Positions 35,037-46,677 of a stretch of 64,000 nucleotides of DNA are shown piece by piece. Made by a program: the position numbers and the translations under genes. The stretch comes from Bubalus kerabau (taxonomy: Eukaryota; Chordata; Mammalia; Artiodactyla; Bovidae): NCBI RefSeq assembly GCF_029407905.1, contig NC_073630.1, positions 41,379,001-41,443,000 on the forward strand, written 5' to 3'. Position 1 is the first letter of the stretch. Every line of letters begins with the position of its first letter. The notes beneath the pieces were generated by a model. The model worked only from the letters and a program-made list of their open reading frames with translations. It was not told the origin of the DNA and did not search any database.

Positions 35037-36480
35037 CCTTTCTACCTCAGCTCATATGAAGAACTAACTTGAGATGGATCACAGACTTAGTGAAAGCTAA
35101 AACTGTAAGTCTTCAAAAAAAAAAAAAAAACCACAGAATAGCTTCAGAACATTCAGGTTGGCAAAGGTTTGTTAATAGAATAATAGAATAATAGCACTCA
35201 CAATAATAGAAAAACAACCTGATAACTGGATTTTATAAAAATTAAAAATGTCCATTCATAATATACCACTAAGAAAGTAAAAAGAAAAGGCATAGACTGG
35301 CAAAAGATGTCTGTAAGACACACACACATATATATCTGACAGACAAACTTGTGTACAAAATATATAAAGAACATATCCCTAATAAAAAGATAACTGCAGT
35401 ATAATTTAGAAATGGGCTTGAATACGTACTTTCAAAAGCGGTATCTGAATGGCTGATAAGCATATGAAAAGGTACTCAATACTGCAAATGGAGAAGGCAA
35501 TGGCACCCCACTCCAGTACTCTTGCCTGAAAAATTCCATGGGCGGAGGAGCCTGGTAGGCTGCAGTCTGTGGGGTCGCTAAGAGTCAGAGTCAGACATGA
35601 CCGAGCGACTTCACTTTCACTTTTCACTTTCATGCATTGGAGAAGGAAATGGCAACCCACTCTAGTGTTCTTGCCTGGAGAATCCCAGGAACGGGGGAGC
35701 CTGGTGGGCTGCAGTCTATGGGGTCGCACAGAGTTGGACACGACTGAAGCGACTTAGCAGCAGCAGCAGCAGCAATACTGCAAATCATGGAAATGTAAAT
35801 TAAAGTCACAATGAGATACTACTATATAATACCAGAATCGGTAAAATTAAGGATAGACAATAACAAATGTTTGTAAGGATGTAAAGTAATTGGAACTTTC
35901 ATATATTGCTAATGAGAGCATAAAATGATACAATCACTTTGGAAAGTATTTGACAGTTTTACTCTATGACATAGCAGTTTGGCTCCTAGGACCCAAGAGA
36001 AATGGGTGTGCATATACTCAGAAAAAGCACAGAAATATATTTATTTCAGCTTTATCTGTAATAGCCACAAATTAGAAAATACTCAAATCTCACCTAACAG
36101 ATAATTGCATATGAATACAATGGGACAGTCTACAACAATTAAAAAAAATGAACAGTGGATACATGCAAACACCTGGATGAATCGCTGATATTATATTGAT
36201 GAAAGCATACAAGTGTAAAACAGCACATACTGGATGAGTCCATTTGCATAAGTTGAGAAAAAGCAAAACAAATTGATCTTTAGAAAACCTTCTGGGGCAG
36301 GTATAAATAGGGAAAAGGACACTAGGTAATCAGAAATTTTTTGGACTTTAATCTGAGTGTACACATCTTAATATGAGAGTATACACTATGTGAAAAATCA
36401 AGTACACTTGTGATTATTGCACTTCATGTCCTTCCCTGTACTTATGATTATCCCTTACTTAAAAAATAGAAAAGGCACAT
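35037..36480 (+). mobile_element. L1 3' part, split by a BOV-A2
   Basis: Late ORF2 phrases are present, such as 'agaactaacttgagatggatc' near 35060, 'tatatcagtagcc'-type decayed text, and 'acaatgggacagtctacaac' near 36118. Frames are broken throughout. It contains an A16 run at 35116-35131. Confidence 0.6.
35490..35772 (+). mobile_element. BOV-A2 SINE (dimeric)
   Basis: Complete dimer with a (GCA)n tail, flanked by the exact 13 bp duplication 'caatactgcaaat' (35477-35489 and 35773-35785). It is inserted in the L1 above. Confidence 0.95.
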
Positions 36481-37164
36481 GAACAAATTGTCCTGGCGTG
36501 GTTTACTCAATAGATTTGATGACAGAGAAAAAACACATCACCACAGATAATCATTTGCAATTAGATCAAAATTTATTCTTAGTTATATAATACTAATGTA
36601 AACAAAGTACAGGAAAAAACCTCAATCATAATACATAGAAAAAAAATCTAAAGCATTATATGGGAATAACTATATCTTGATAGCAAAAATAGTACAGAAG
36701 ATGAAAAAGAGTATGTAATTTCAAAATATTTGTAAAGAAGTAAATCATTCCTTATGCTTTTGAGTCTACAGAGGCTAAAATTTAAACAAAAAGCTTGTTG
36801 AAATTATTGCTATGTATTATGCATTATTTCTTTAAATAAAAAAAATTGAGATTTGTCTAAGCAAGGGGCATAGTTCCTTTCACAAGACAAGTTATTGAAA
36901 ACAATTTTTCTTTCTGGAAAAATCTTCTGCAGGGCACATCTTTTTGAAGGTGAGCACCTATTGCAATTGTGGAGTATGATGCCTGAAGGAGCAATTTAAT
37001 CACTGACAATGCTACAATTCTCCTGTGTCTTTAATGTCAAACTTCTAAAATCTGACTATCAACATTGTAATGATTACATTTTGAGAAATAAAATTTCAAT
37101 TTATTTTTTTGATACAGAAACACTTATTCAAAAATGTGTATTTGGTGTACTTCTAATTGCCTCA

Positions 37165-37201
37165 GATCAGATCAGATCAGTTGCTCAGTCGTGTCCGACT
37201 C
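37165..37201 (-). mobile_element. 37 bp BovB/Bov 3'-tail micro-insertion
   Basis: It contains only the reverse complement of the terminal 'gtcggacacgactgagcaac' region plus a (TGATC)-type tail. The exact 12 bp repeat 'ctaattgcctca' flanks it at 37153-37164 and 37202-37213. Confidence 0.85.
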
Positions 37202-37213
37202 CTAATTGCCTCA

Positions 37214-39448
37214 TTTTATCATTATTCTCACTACCCTTGTGCTTATCTTTTTATACTTTCTCTTGTCTTAACATCTGTTGCACTTCTTTTTATACTTTCC
37301 ATGTACTCAAACACTTTGTTCCAAGTTTCCTAGGGACCTACTTCCTCAAACCTCCACCCTACTTACTTGACACAGTAGTCATCGTGGGACTTTCATTGCA
37401 TTCCTTTGTCAGATCTTATATTTTCAGGATCCCATGCTTTCTTACTTAGATTACTCCTTTGTTTTGATGAAGCACATCCTTCAGTAGCCTCCTAAGAAAG
37501 GGTACATGGTAAGATACAATTTTGAGACCATGCCAATCTAACATTTATTTTAGCCCCATACTTGATTGGACTGTCTATAATTCTAGACAGAATACTAGAT
37601 TGGAAATAATTTTTTCTCTTCGATTTGAAGACCCTGCATTTATAGTCTTCTAGCATCTTCTAGTGTTGCTATCAAAAAGTCAAAATGCCATTCTGAAAAC
37701 ATCCTTTTATGTAACTCTTGTTATCCCTCTGTGGAAACTTGTAAGGATCTTAACAACTGGCATCCTGAACTATCATCATATGACTTTGCATGTGTGTGTG
37801 GGTGATTCATTGTACCATGCGCTCAGTGGATCATTTTATTAGTAAGAGCCACATGTCCTACATGTTGGGGAGATATTCTTATTTATTATCACCTCCTTTC
37901 TCTGTTCTCTCCTTTTTGAGATCTTACTAATCAGATGTTGTGCCCCATTCTGATCTAATTTTTTGGTTCTTTGCTATTTTTACCTCTGCTTTTTTGTTCT
38001 ATTTTCTGAAATTTCTTCAACTTATCCCCCAACACATTTCATATTTAATTTTGGCTCTCCTATTTTTCTAATACTTTTTTCTGATTGTTCATCTTTTATA
38101 GCACTGTGTTAATTTTCATGGATGCAAGATATGCTGTTTCTGAGAATATTATAGCATCTTTGGGGACTTTATGTTTTCTGCTTTCTTTTCTTTTCCAGGT
38201 ACTTTTGTTTTGGTCTTCATCTTTCATTGTTGAAGTTATTTCTGTATATATAGTGATTCTTGGCTATCAGCTTAGCATTCTTTCTTTTTTTATATATTGG
38301 AAAAATTTTATTTTTAGTTGAACAACACTGACCGCATTTTCTTTTCCTGAGTATTGCTTTGTCTATTATGGTTTAGTGCCTCCACACAAAAGTTTAAGTT
38401 CAGCTGGAACTTCTTCCCCTTATTTTTGGTTTGTTTTGATTATCTTATATACTTACTAGAGGTTAACCAAATATATATTAATACCAGTAGCTTAGCATTA
38501 TTTCAAGGGACTGAGAAGTCATGTATGAATGAGTAGGGTTGTGAACTCTGAGCTTCACTGTAACAAATAATCAAGTGGCAAGCTGTTTTTTAAAATTGTT
38601 CATCTCTCCAGAAGGGTTGGGATGCCGTGTGTATAAGCCCAGCTGCCACATTCTGTAGCAAGGTGGTGAAAGAACACTGAAGGCTTATAATGTTCAGAAC
38701 ACTGATCTCTCAATCATCCTGTTTTCAGTGTCATACCTCACTACCACCACCATTCTCCCCCCAGATCCCAGCTCTAATCTGTTTGGTTGAATTTCTCCAG
38801 AGAATAAGTCTCCAGCCTTCTGCTAGAAAAAGAGAAAGCTGCTTGGCTACAAAGGGAGAACAAAAATAGACTTTCAAATAATCCCCTTGTTTTCAACTTT
38901 GGTCCTCAACCTCACCTTTCAGGGCACCTAGTGACTCCGAATCCTTGACTCTTTGCGGGGTTCTGGAAGAAAAAGATAGGTGTTCCATATTTGTGGATCT
39001 TTTCTGAGATGAAGAGTGGCTGTGAGAATTGTGCTACCTATCAAGTGTTTAAAAAAAAAAGTAGTGCACCTAATCTTTCCCTTCATGGTAAAAGAGAATG
39101 AGAAAGTAATTGTTAAGTCACACAAACAAAAAACAACAGACAACCCCTAAACGACCGATTATCTAGACATTATTTCGAACATTTGTACATCTGGAAATGT
39201 TTTAATGGCTATGTGAGAATTTTAGCCAAAGACAATGTGTCTCCTATTAAAAACTCTCATATCTGCAACTAGGCTTCCTCTTTTATCTCTTAACAATAAA
39301 CTTTGGGTCAACTATGTGTTAGCCTCCCTCTTCCCTTATCAAGTATTAGCAGGTAAAAAAACAGTACATAATGGAAAGAACCGGTGTGTTTCCTGGGAAC
39401 AAATACATGACTACAATCCAAACTTAACCAGTGTTACTAACACATTTA
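37214..39448. other. Intergenic, no gene seen
   Basis: T-rich sequence suggests an old antisense LINE (37450-38500), but I cannot name it. No open frame here resembles a known protein. Confidence 0.4.
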
Positions 39449-39601
39449 TAGGGTTGCCAGATAAAATATGGGATGCCACATAAATGTGAATTTCAGATAA
39501 CTAATTTTTTTTCTAAAATAAGTATGACCCCTATATCTTTTTTCTGAAATTCAAATTTATTTTGGCATCCTGTATTTTTATTTGCTAAGACTGGCAATCC
39601 A
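39449..39601. mobile_element. Palindromic DNA-transposon-like element
   Basis: The left part 'gggttgccagataaaatatg...ggatgcca...tgaatttcagata' is mirrored by the right part 'ctgaaattcaaattta...ggcatcctgta...ctggcaatcc'. The termini are near-perfect inverted repeats around a short AT-rich centre. This resembles a common mammalian fold-back MITE whose name I do not assert. Confidence 0.6.
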
Positions 39602-39718
39602 AGATATTTAAAGACAGAATATAAGTAGAAAATGACCACCATAGAAAAGCTGGATATAAAGAAGGAAACTGGGGATCTGGACCAAAACTATTCAAGCCAC
39701 CGGGAAAAATCTACATTA

Positions 39719-39939
39719 TTGGGACTTCCCTGCTGGTCCAGTGGTTAAGAATCTGGCCTTGCAATGCAGGGAACAAAGGTTCGACCCCTGGAGCGGGAAG
39801 TAAGATCCCACATGCCATGGAGAAACTAAGCCTGTGCACTGTTATTACTGAGCCTGCATGCCACAAGAAAAGATCCCACACGACACACTAAATATCCTGA
39901 ATGCAGCAACTAAGACCCGATGCGGGCAAATAATATTTT
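39719..39939 (+). mobile_element. CHR-type SINE
   Basis: It starts 'ttgggacttccctgctggtcc', has the 'ggttcgacccctggagc' B-box-like segment and a tail ending near 'gcgggcaaataatatttt'. The exact 14 bp repeat 'aaaaatctacatta' flanks it (39705-39718 and 39940-39953). Confidence 0.88.
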
Positions 39940-39953
39940 AAAAATCTACATTA

Positions 39954-41572
39954 CTACCAAGCTGGTAGCCATGGGCAACCCCATACATACCCACTTTGCA
40001 ATATAGACTGCCTTGGCTGTGACAAAAATTAATGCTTTCAATTACTATAGGAACTTGGATTATCTAGGTAGCATGGTTAGCCCCGTGTCACTAGAGCTCT
40101 CCTTCTATCAAGCCAGTCTGGTTCCTCAGGGTATCATCACAAAGCCAATCAAGTCTTTTCTGATGGAAGATGGCCATACTCTTGGACTGTTTCAATTATT
40201 TGTGTATCTCTCAAATGAAATTACCCCAATCAGACCACTGCCTAGATGATACACAGCAAGACATTAGCTGATGTCCTGGAGTGTCAGGTCTCATAAGCTG
40301 ACACCATGGTGGAAGAGTAGCATGAAACATGGGTTTAGTAGTTAACCCAAATATAATAGCTTCCCCCTAACTGTTATCAGCTCTTTAATTTATAAGCTGC
40401 AACTCATTTTAAGATGCCATCTGTTTTCTGTTGATACCTAATTTGATACCACACCAGCTCAGTTTCTGTGTATACTAGGAACTCAGTTAACAACCTTGTT
40501 AGGCTGACTGGGATCCGATCTCCTTGATGAATACTGGTTATGTCCTACTCTAGGAAACAGAGAATAACTTTCCAAATATTTTCAAGAATTTTCATATCAT
40601 GTTTCAGGTGCATATATTTTTTCCCAAATAAACTTCCTGAATTCCAGACAACTTACTGCTTTATGCTCCAACACTAAGCTGTTGTTAACATTTTATTTTT
40701 TTTTGAGAGTTTGAATTGTTTATTGTATAATTTTATACACACTGTGTTTTAAGTGCATTATTAAATATTTAAACATTTTGTATGGGATTGGACAAGTCAT
40801 TTAATTTTTCTCTTCAGATTTCGCATCTCTGGAAATTATCTCAAAGTATCTTTCCATAGTGTCATTTCAATGGGTGCTATAGGATTTAAAAAGAAGAAAA
40901 TAAACATTTTATTAACATTCAAAATCATAGTTATGAATTTGGTAAATATTGCCTGGCTGTTGAAGGTCACTTCCAGGTTTATGAGCTGGTGTTGATGAGA
41001 AGTAAGCAATGATCAACCACAGGCAGAAGCTGCAGGGGATGTGAGGAGAGGTTCTTCACAGTGGTCTATGTTCAACATGGAGAAAAAAAAAAGGCAAAAG
41101 CCAGTCTTTAGGTTTTAGAGGAGGTAGAGGACTGGTTTTATCAATGCCCTTCTGCCTCAATTCTGATGCTCGTCACTGTAGCCCTGTTCTGATTCAACCT
41201 AAGCCCTGAACATGGTTGATGAGATAGGGTAAGGTATCATTTTTGTATTTATACATAATATTAAGGGGTTTTTACTTTAGTGATGATATGAGTAGAAAGG
41301 GAGAATTTTTATACTATGCCACAAAATAGTTCATTTTTGAATATTTTAGAATAATTAACAAAATTCTCTTGGAACTAAATGGATTATTTCATGTCATGTG
41401 TGGGCTGGAAAAAAGTGATTAAGTTCAGAACTGACATTTAAAATGAAATGTTTATTTCTAGTCCATCTGAGAGTGGGTCTTCACTGGCAAGGTTAACATT
41501 TTAAACTGACTCCACAGTTTAGAAGCAACAAATCTAGTATTGTCTGCCTGCTACACTGTTATTTTAAATTAT
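39954..41572. other. Intergenic, no gene seen
   Basis: No coding potential or confident repeat was recognised. There is an A-rich run near 41080-41091. Confidence 0.45.
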
Positions 41573-41695
41573 CATTATTATTTTTTATCTTGGACACACC
41601 CTGAAGCTTGTGGGATCTCAGTTCTCCAGGGATTGAACCTGGGTCACAGCAGTGAAAGCACTAAATCCTAACCACCAGACTACCAGGGAACTCTA
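41573..41695 (-). mobile_element. CHR-type SINE, partial
   Basis: Antisense copy: 'cagggattgaacctgggtc' and 'aaccaccagactaccaggga' mark the tRNA-like head. Confidence 0.75.
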
Positions 41696-42385
41696 CTATT
41701 ATTTTTAAATCAAGTCTTCCTTTTCCATACCTTATTGAAAATTCAGGGCTGGTCATAGCTCTTACAGCCAAGAAGAGCTGGGAAGATCACATCACTGTGA
41801 CATTCCTTCCCTAGTCTTACTTACAAAAATTTTATAGAACATAATCCCACTGCTGCCACCAATAGAAACAGATTAGAAGACTGTATACAAGGATCAGACT
41901 CAAACATGTAGCCATTAACTACACTTGTTTCAAAACTGGCAAAGACACACCATACTTTCCTTTGGTAACAGCCAAGTAGACACAATACCTGGTGGTTGGT
42001 GTCAGTTAGTGTAGCTCCTTCGATTCCCCTCCGTACAATGGATACTGCTCATTTGTAGACTTATATTAAGGCAGCGGCTTGTACAGAGTTGTCTCATGAA
42101 GTCTGAGAAGTCCAGACTTTTTGGGCCTTTACATATATACCTCAGTCATATGAGCAAAACACTTCGGGTCTTCATTTTTGTGTGCCACTGCCTTGTGAAT
42201 TCAGTATATACAATTTAAATCTGTGTATAAGATACCTATTCATTTTATGTATTCCCTTATCTGACTACCTCTTGTGGGGTTTAATTGTTGGGGTGTGCTC
42301 TCCATGTGAATTTCCACTATGCTTAGATGGCTGTCTCATTTTCAAATAATTACTAGCCAGTGTAAGGAGTAAGTTTATTTACTGT
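41696..42385. other. Intergenic, no gene seen
   Basis: Nothing recognisable as a gene or repeat. Confidence 0.45.
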
Positions 42386-42397
42386 GAGCCTGACTCT

Positions 42398-42655
42398 GCT
42401 GCTGCTGCCAAGTTGCTTCAGTCGTGTCTGACTCTGTGCGACCCCATAAACGGCAGCCCACCAGGCTCCCCCATTCCTGGGATTCTCCAGGCAAGAACAC
42501 TGGAGTGGGTTGCCATTTCCTTCTCCAATGCATGAAAGTGAAAATTGAAAGTGAAGTCGCTCAGTCGTGTCCGACTCTTAGCAACCCCATGGACTGCAGC
42601 CTACCAGGCTCCTCCATCCATGGGATTTTCCAGGCAAGAGTACTGGAGTGGGGTG
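42398..42655 (-). mobile_element. BOV-A2 SINE (dimeric)
   Basis: Antisense dimer with a (CTG)n left edge, flanked by the exact 12 bp duplication 'gagcctgactct' (42386-42397 and 42656-42667). Confidence 0.95.
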
Positions 42656-43726
42656 GAGCCTGACTCTAGCTCACAGTAAATAAGCACTAATAGCCAAAAG
42701 CCTTGGGGTAATTCACATTGGTTCAATACATTTTGAAACTAACTTCTTATGTATCTTAATTTTGTGCTCCCAGTAATATCTTGAATTATAGTAGTCACTC
42801 CATAATGTTATTAGATGAACAACTATATCTCTATTTAAAACTAATGGGCTGCTCCAAAAGATGCTGAGGTTCTCTAACAATGGAGACAAAAGAAGAATAT
42901 CGTTTGTTAGAGATGTAAGATAATTTATGTTATCAGTAAGCAAACAACCCAACTGACTAGAACTAAAGTCCTAATTGCTTTAAGAATCTAGTCTAGTATC
43001 AAAACACTATTTTCATCATAAAGAAAAAACTTTTAGATGGATAGTTGTGATAGGAGTCCCAACAAGATAATTCCCTAAAGGTGACCTAATATCTATCCTC
43101 TTCCTGCCATGTCTAGATTTCTTCCTTCTGTTAGGAAGCTGACTGGCTTAAAAAAACATGATTATGGTCTTCTGGGCTCAAGTTTCCTGGACTGCTTTAA
43201 CAAAAAGAGACTATTTGCACCAAGAAAGAATAATACCTTTAAGTAACACTGATGTCTGTTGGTTTAGAAATCCCTTTTCCCACCTCTTTGATAAATATTT
43301 CAATAAATAGAGAATAAACTCATCCTTCTTAATCCTAATTATGGTGACTGAATTTAACCAAGGCCCATGGAGAGAGAGAGTGTGAAAGTAGTTAATTGAC
43401 CCCTAGCCCCACCCACACTCATGACACACAAAAAGAAGTAAAGTCTTAAGGCTTATTCGGGTACCTATCATTTTGTGCAACCTGAAACTACTTAATATAT
43501 ACAAACAAATGGGTTCAAACCTAGGTTTGGACTGAATATCTAACACTTTCTTCAATTATATTTCTTTCCTAGGACAGCCAAGTCATCTCCTATGAGATCC
43601 ACTGTATCTCTATGGACTCTATTTAGCACTTAGTGAATGTTGAATATGCCTTAAGCAAAGTAGAATCTATTTCATTTTGTTAGGAACAAATAACCATACT
43701 CTGTTCAGCATGTACAAAGCTATTGC

Positions 43727-43732
43727 TTTATT
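43727..43732 (-). terminator. DCAF16: Candidate polyadenylation signal of DCAF16
   Basis: AATAAA is followed by 'gcaatagc' on the minus strand, with a T/G-rich stretch about 30-45 bases further on. It would give a 3' UTR of about 2.3 kb. This is the best-looking hexamer downstream of the stop codon, but weaker variants (ATTAAA) also occur nearer to it, so the call is tentative. Confidence 0.35.
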
Positions 43733-44761
43733 CAGCTGGGAAGCTGGGAAAAGGCTTCCTTTTGGAATGAACAGCAAAGATGTGCTCATGTGTTCAAGGC
43801 ACTTTTATACACACGCATGCACACACACAGAAAAAGGAACATATTACAGTTACATAAACATCAACATATTTTAATTTTCAGATCTCCCTACTTCTTTCCA
43901 CCTCCCCCTTTAAAAAAAAGAAACATGTTTTTGTAACATTAAAAAAAAAAACAATTTCATAGAATATCTACATAGGAGCAGTTACTGTTACAGTCAGTTA
44001 TACTAACATATGGTTTCAATTCAGTAATTTTCCATTAACAAATATTTTTTTCTACCCACTATAATTCCCTCCTTTTCCTTAAGATGAAACAACTAAGGCT
44101 CAGTAGAAATTTCTCATTAGGTTAGAAACATTCTTCTTTCTCAAAGTTGCTATACATTTATAGAACTTGTGATTCCATTAATGCTTCCATTTTTTGATGC
44201 CACATTGTATACAGCACTTAATTATGGAGAACAGGAAAAAGCAAAACTAAAATAAGGATATATATATATACCTTTAACAATCTATTTTCTGATTCCCTTT
44301 AGATGCCCAGCCAACCAGGATCACATACAGATTTCCTCTTAATTATAGGTGTGTGAAAAGACTTACTGGCCTCATACATTTTATGTATGTTGATTTCTAT
44401 GTTTTGACACAGAAAGACTCATTTGCAAGGCTATGAATGCTTTCTATTCAACCAGAAAAAAATATAAAGTTAGACACAGAAACACTTCAGATTGTGTTAG
44501 GCTGAGATTTTCTGCAATCAAGTTCTTTAAAGTTAGAAGGGTTCCTAAAAAGTTTGCAATAGATGTGGAAAGTGCATGAATACTGCTCCAGGAAACATAT
44601 AGATAAAATACTTTCATCCACTAGCATAAATGCTTTTCTTTCCTATTGGTCTTTTGGAATGTGTTTAATTTGCTACCAACTAAAGTCTAGATACCAGGAT
44701 GCAGGAAATATATTCCCTACAGAGCAAGTGTCTGTTTAAACTCCATGTATGATCTTATAAG

Positions 44762-44971
44762 GCTTCTCACATGACGCAGTGGTAAAGAATCCGCCTGCCA
44801 ATGCAGGAGATGCAAGAGATGCAGGTTCATCTCTGGGTCAGAAAGATTCCCTGGAGTAGGAAATGGCAACCCACTCCAGTATTCTTGCCTGGAAAATTCC
44901 ATGGATAGAAGAACCTTGCAGGCTATAGTCCATGGGGTTGCAGAGTCAAACAAGACTGAGTACACACACAC
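44762..44971 (+). mobile_element. Bov-tA SINE
   Basis: Full-type copy flanked by 13 bp repeats differing at one base (atgatcttataag at 44749-44761, atgatcttacaag at 44972-44984). It lies in the probable DCAF16 3' UTR, in reverse orientation to the gene. Confidence 0.9.
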
Positions 44972-45084
44972 ATGATCTTACAAGCCAGTTCATCTAGAGA
45001 CAGCCTGGCGGGAGCCTATAAAATGTGTATGCTGTAACTGCAGGTCCAATAATACGTCTGAAGTAGTGTAGGCTACTACTACAT

Positions 45085-45145
45085 TGGTGGGTTACAGTCC
45101 ACGGGGTTGCAGTTGGACAACCAAGTGACTACACACTGCTGCACT
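45085..45145 (+). mobile_element. Bov-tA 3' fragment
   Basis: Only the 'gggttacagtccacgggg' and 'caagtgact' terminal part is visible. Confidence 0.6.
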
Positions 45146-45302
45146 GCACTCCCTCCCCTCAAATAGGAACCCCTAAAGGGTGCCCTATGCAGGACTATCA
45201 ATATAAAACTGGGAGGTAAATCCATAGTCCTACCATTTTCTTTTGTCCAGTTATTCTATTTAATTCAAGAACCTCTCTGAAAATGAGTATTAGAGAAAAG
45301 TA

Positions 45303-45556
45303 GAAGGCAACGGCACCCCACTCCAGTACTCTTGCCTGGAAAATCCCATGGACGGAGGAGCCTGGTGGGCTGCAGTCCATGGGGTCGCTAAGAGTCGGAC
45401 ACGACTAAGCGACTTCACTTTCACTTTTCACGCATTGGAGAAGGAGATGGCAACCCACTCCAGTGTTCTTGCCTGGAGAACCCCAGAGACGGGGGAGCCT
45501 GGTGGGCTACCGTCTATGGGGTCACACAGAGTCGGACACGACTGAAGCGACTTAGC
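45303..45556 (+). mobile_element. BOV-A2 SINE (dimeric) in the probable DCAF16 3' UTR
   Basis: Dimer flanked by the exact 13 bp duplication 'ttagagaaaagta' (45290-45302 and 45557-45569). It is antisense to DCAF16. Confidence 0.93.
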
Positions 45557-46026
45557 TTAGAGAAAAGTATGCTCAGAAAGGTGTTATTAGCAGTAGCTAA
45601 TTTACCAGTTTCCACAATGGCTATTCTGAAGGCTGGATAACCAATGGGATACTGGCCTACTTTTCCTTCCCATTAATAATTAGGTATCTAGTTAAGTCCA
45701 TTAGACAAGCAGAGTAAATTGTGGGGAGAACTGAGTGTGGAGAATAGTCAACTTATTTTTTTTTGTAAAAAGGTCCCTTTTAACCAATTCTCTATTGAAG
45801 TTCTCATCTCATCCACAGGGTCTTTCAAAGGGAATGCTTGAACTGCACATCTTCTGTAGTTGAGTTACAGGACTCTTGGGGTATGTATTTAGTACTGGAT
45901 GGTACTTTGGCTTCTGAAGACAGGGCATAGTTTGAGAAGACATTTGTTTCTCAACTGTGGGCTGTGTTAACTGTGTTCCTTTCTCATCTGGGAACATGAG
46001 ATGAGAATGAATGGTGGGTGGGTTTT

Positions 46027-46677
46027 TTATAGTGATGCAGTTAGGAGTTTGTTAACTGCCTTTTGGAAGTCAGTGTAGGAATAAGTAGTGTTGATGGGTT
46101 CAGTGCGGGTTGTTTCCTTAACTGTTTTAGTTAACCAGCCACAGCAACAACCAGAAACACAGGAATTAGGAATCTGTTTTAGGTATTCAGGTATGGGGGT
46201 GGCTCTACTCAATGTTCGACTTAACTGTTTGGTGGCAAACTGCAGCGCTCCATTTAGAGTGGCATGGTCTCTAGAAAGCCGGCTGGGACTTATAAGGGGC
46301 TTTTGAAAAGGTGGTACTCCACAAGAAGCCAGAGGAGGCCATTCAGGAATTGGTTCCAGTTTGGGTACACAATGGGAGCAATGAGAGAGTCTCAGACCTA
46401 TCTCTCGAAGTATATGGACTGGTGTGCTAGCATCCAGGAGTTTAGCATGATATAACCAGGAATTAGGATTTAAAGGTTTCCAAGTTGTAGAATATTTTAA
46501 AAGGCACTTAACCTGCCAGGCAAGACTCTCAAGAGGTGTTAGGTTGGGCACCACAGGGTCCTCTTCTTCAGAGGAATCCCACTCTTCCCCAGAACTCTCA
46601 TTTAGGTAGTTAGTGTTTTCTTCTTCCTCACTTTCTGATTCTGATAAGGGATCAGGAGAGGGATTTCTAGGACCCAT
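46027..46677 (-). CDS. DCAF16: DCAF16, DDB1- and CUL4-associated factor 16
   Basis: An intact 216-codon frame in one exon has the same length as human DCAF16. The protein is a substrate receptor of the CUL4-DDB1 E3 ubiquitin ligase, mainly nuclear, and unusual among DCAFs in lacking recognisable WD40 repeats. Visible features are an acidic serine-rich N-terminus (about residues 11-40: SESESEEEE, SSEEED), then a well-conserved core. The cysteines used by electrophilic degraders in human work align exactly: C58, C119, C173 and C177-C179 in the 'NSCVSGCCCGWL' segment. The start is the ATG at 46677, which gives 'MGPRNPSPD' as in human. The frame stays open 36 codons further, but that part crosses a probable splice acceptor (AG at 46751-46750, after a pyrimidine-rich tract). 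Upstream non-coding exons should lie towards the NCAPG promoter. Confidence 0.97.
   Translation of the reverse strand: MGPRNPSPDPLSESESEEEENTNYLNESSGEEWDSSEEEDPVVPNLTPLESLAWQVKCLLKYSTTWKPLNPNSWLYHAKLLDASTPVHILREIGLRLSHCSHCVPKLEPIPEWPPLASCGVPPFQKPLISPSRLSRDHATLNGALQFATKQLSRTLSRATPIPEYLKQIPNSCVSGCCCGWLTKTVKETTRTEPINTTYSYTDFQKAVNKLLTASL

Noticed and set aside
37009..37449. 146-codon plus-strand frame
   Set aside because: It runs through the 37 bp Bov tail insertion and T-rich intergenic DNA. The Phe/Leu/Ser-rich composition is typical of chance frames there.
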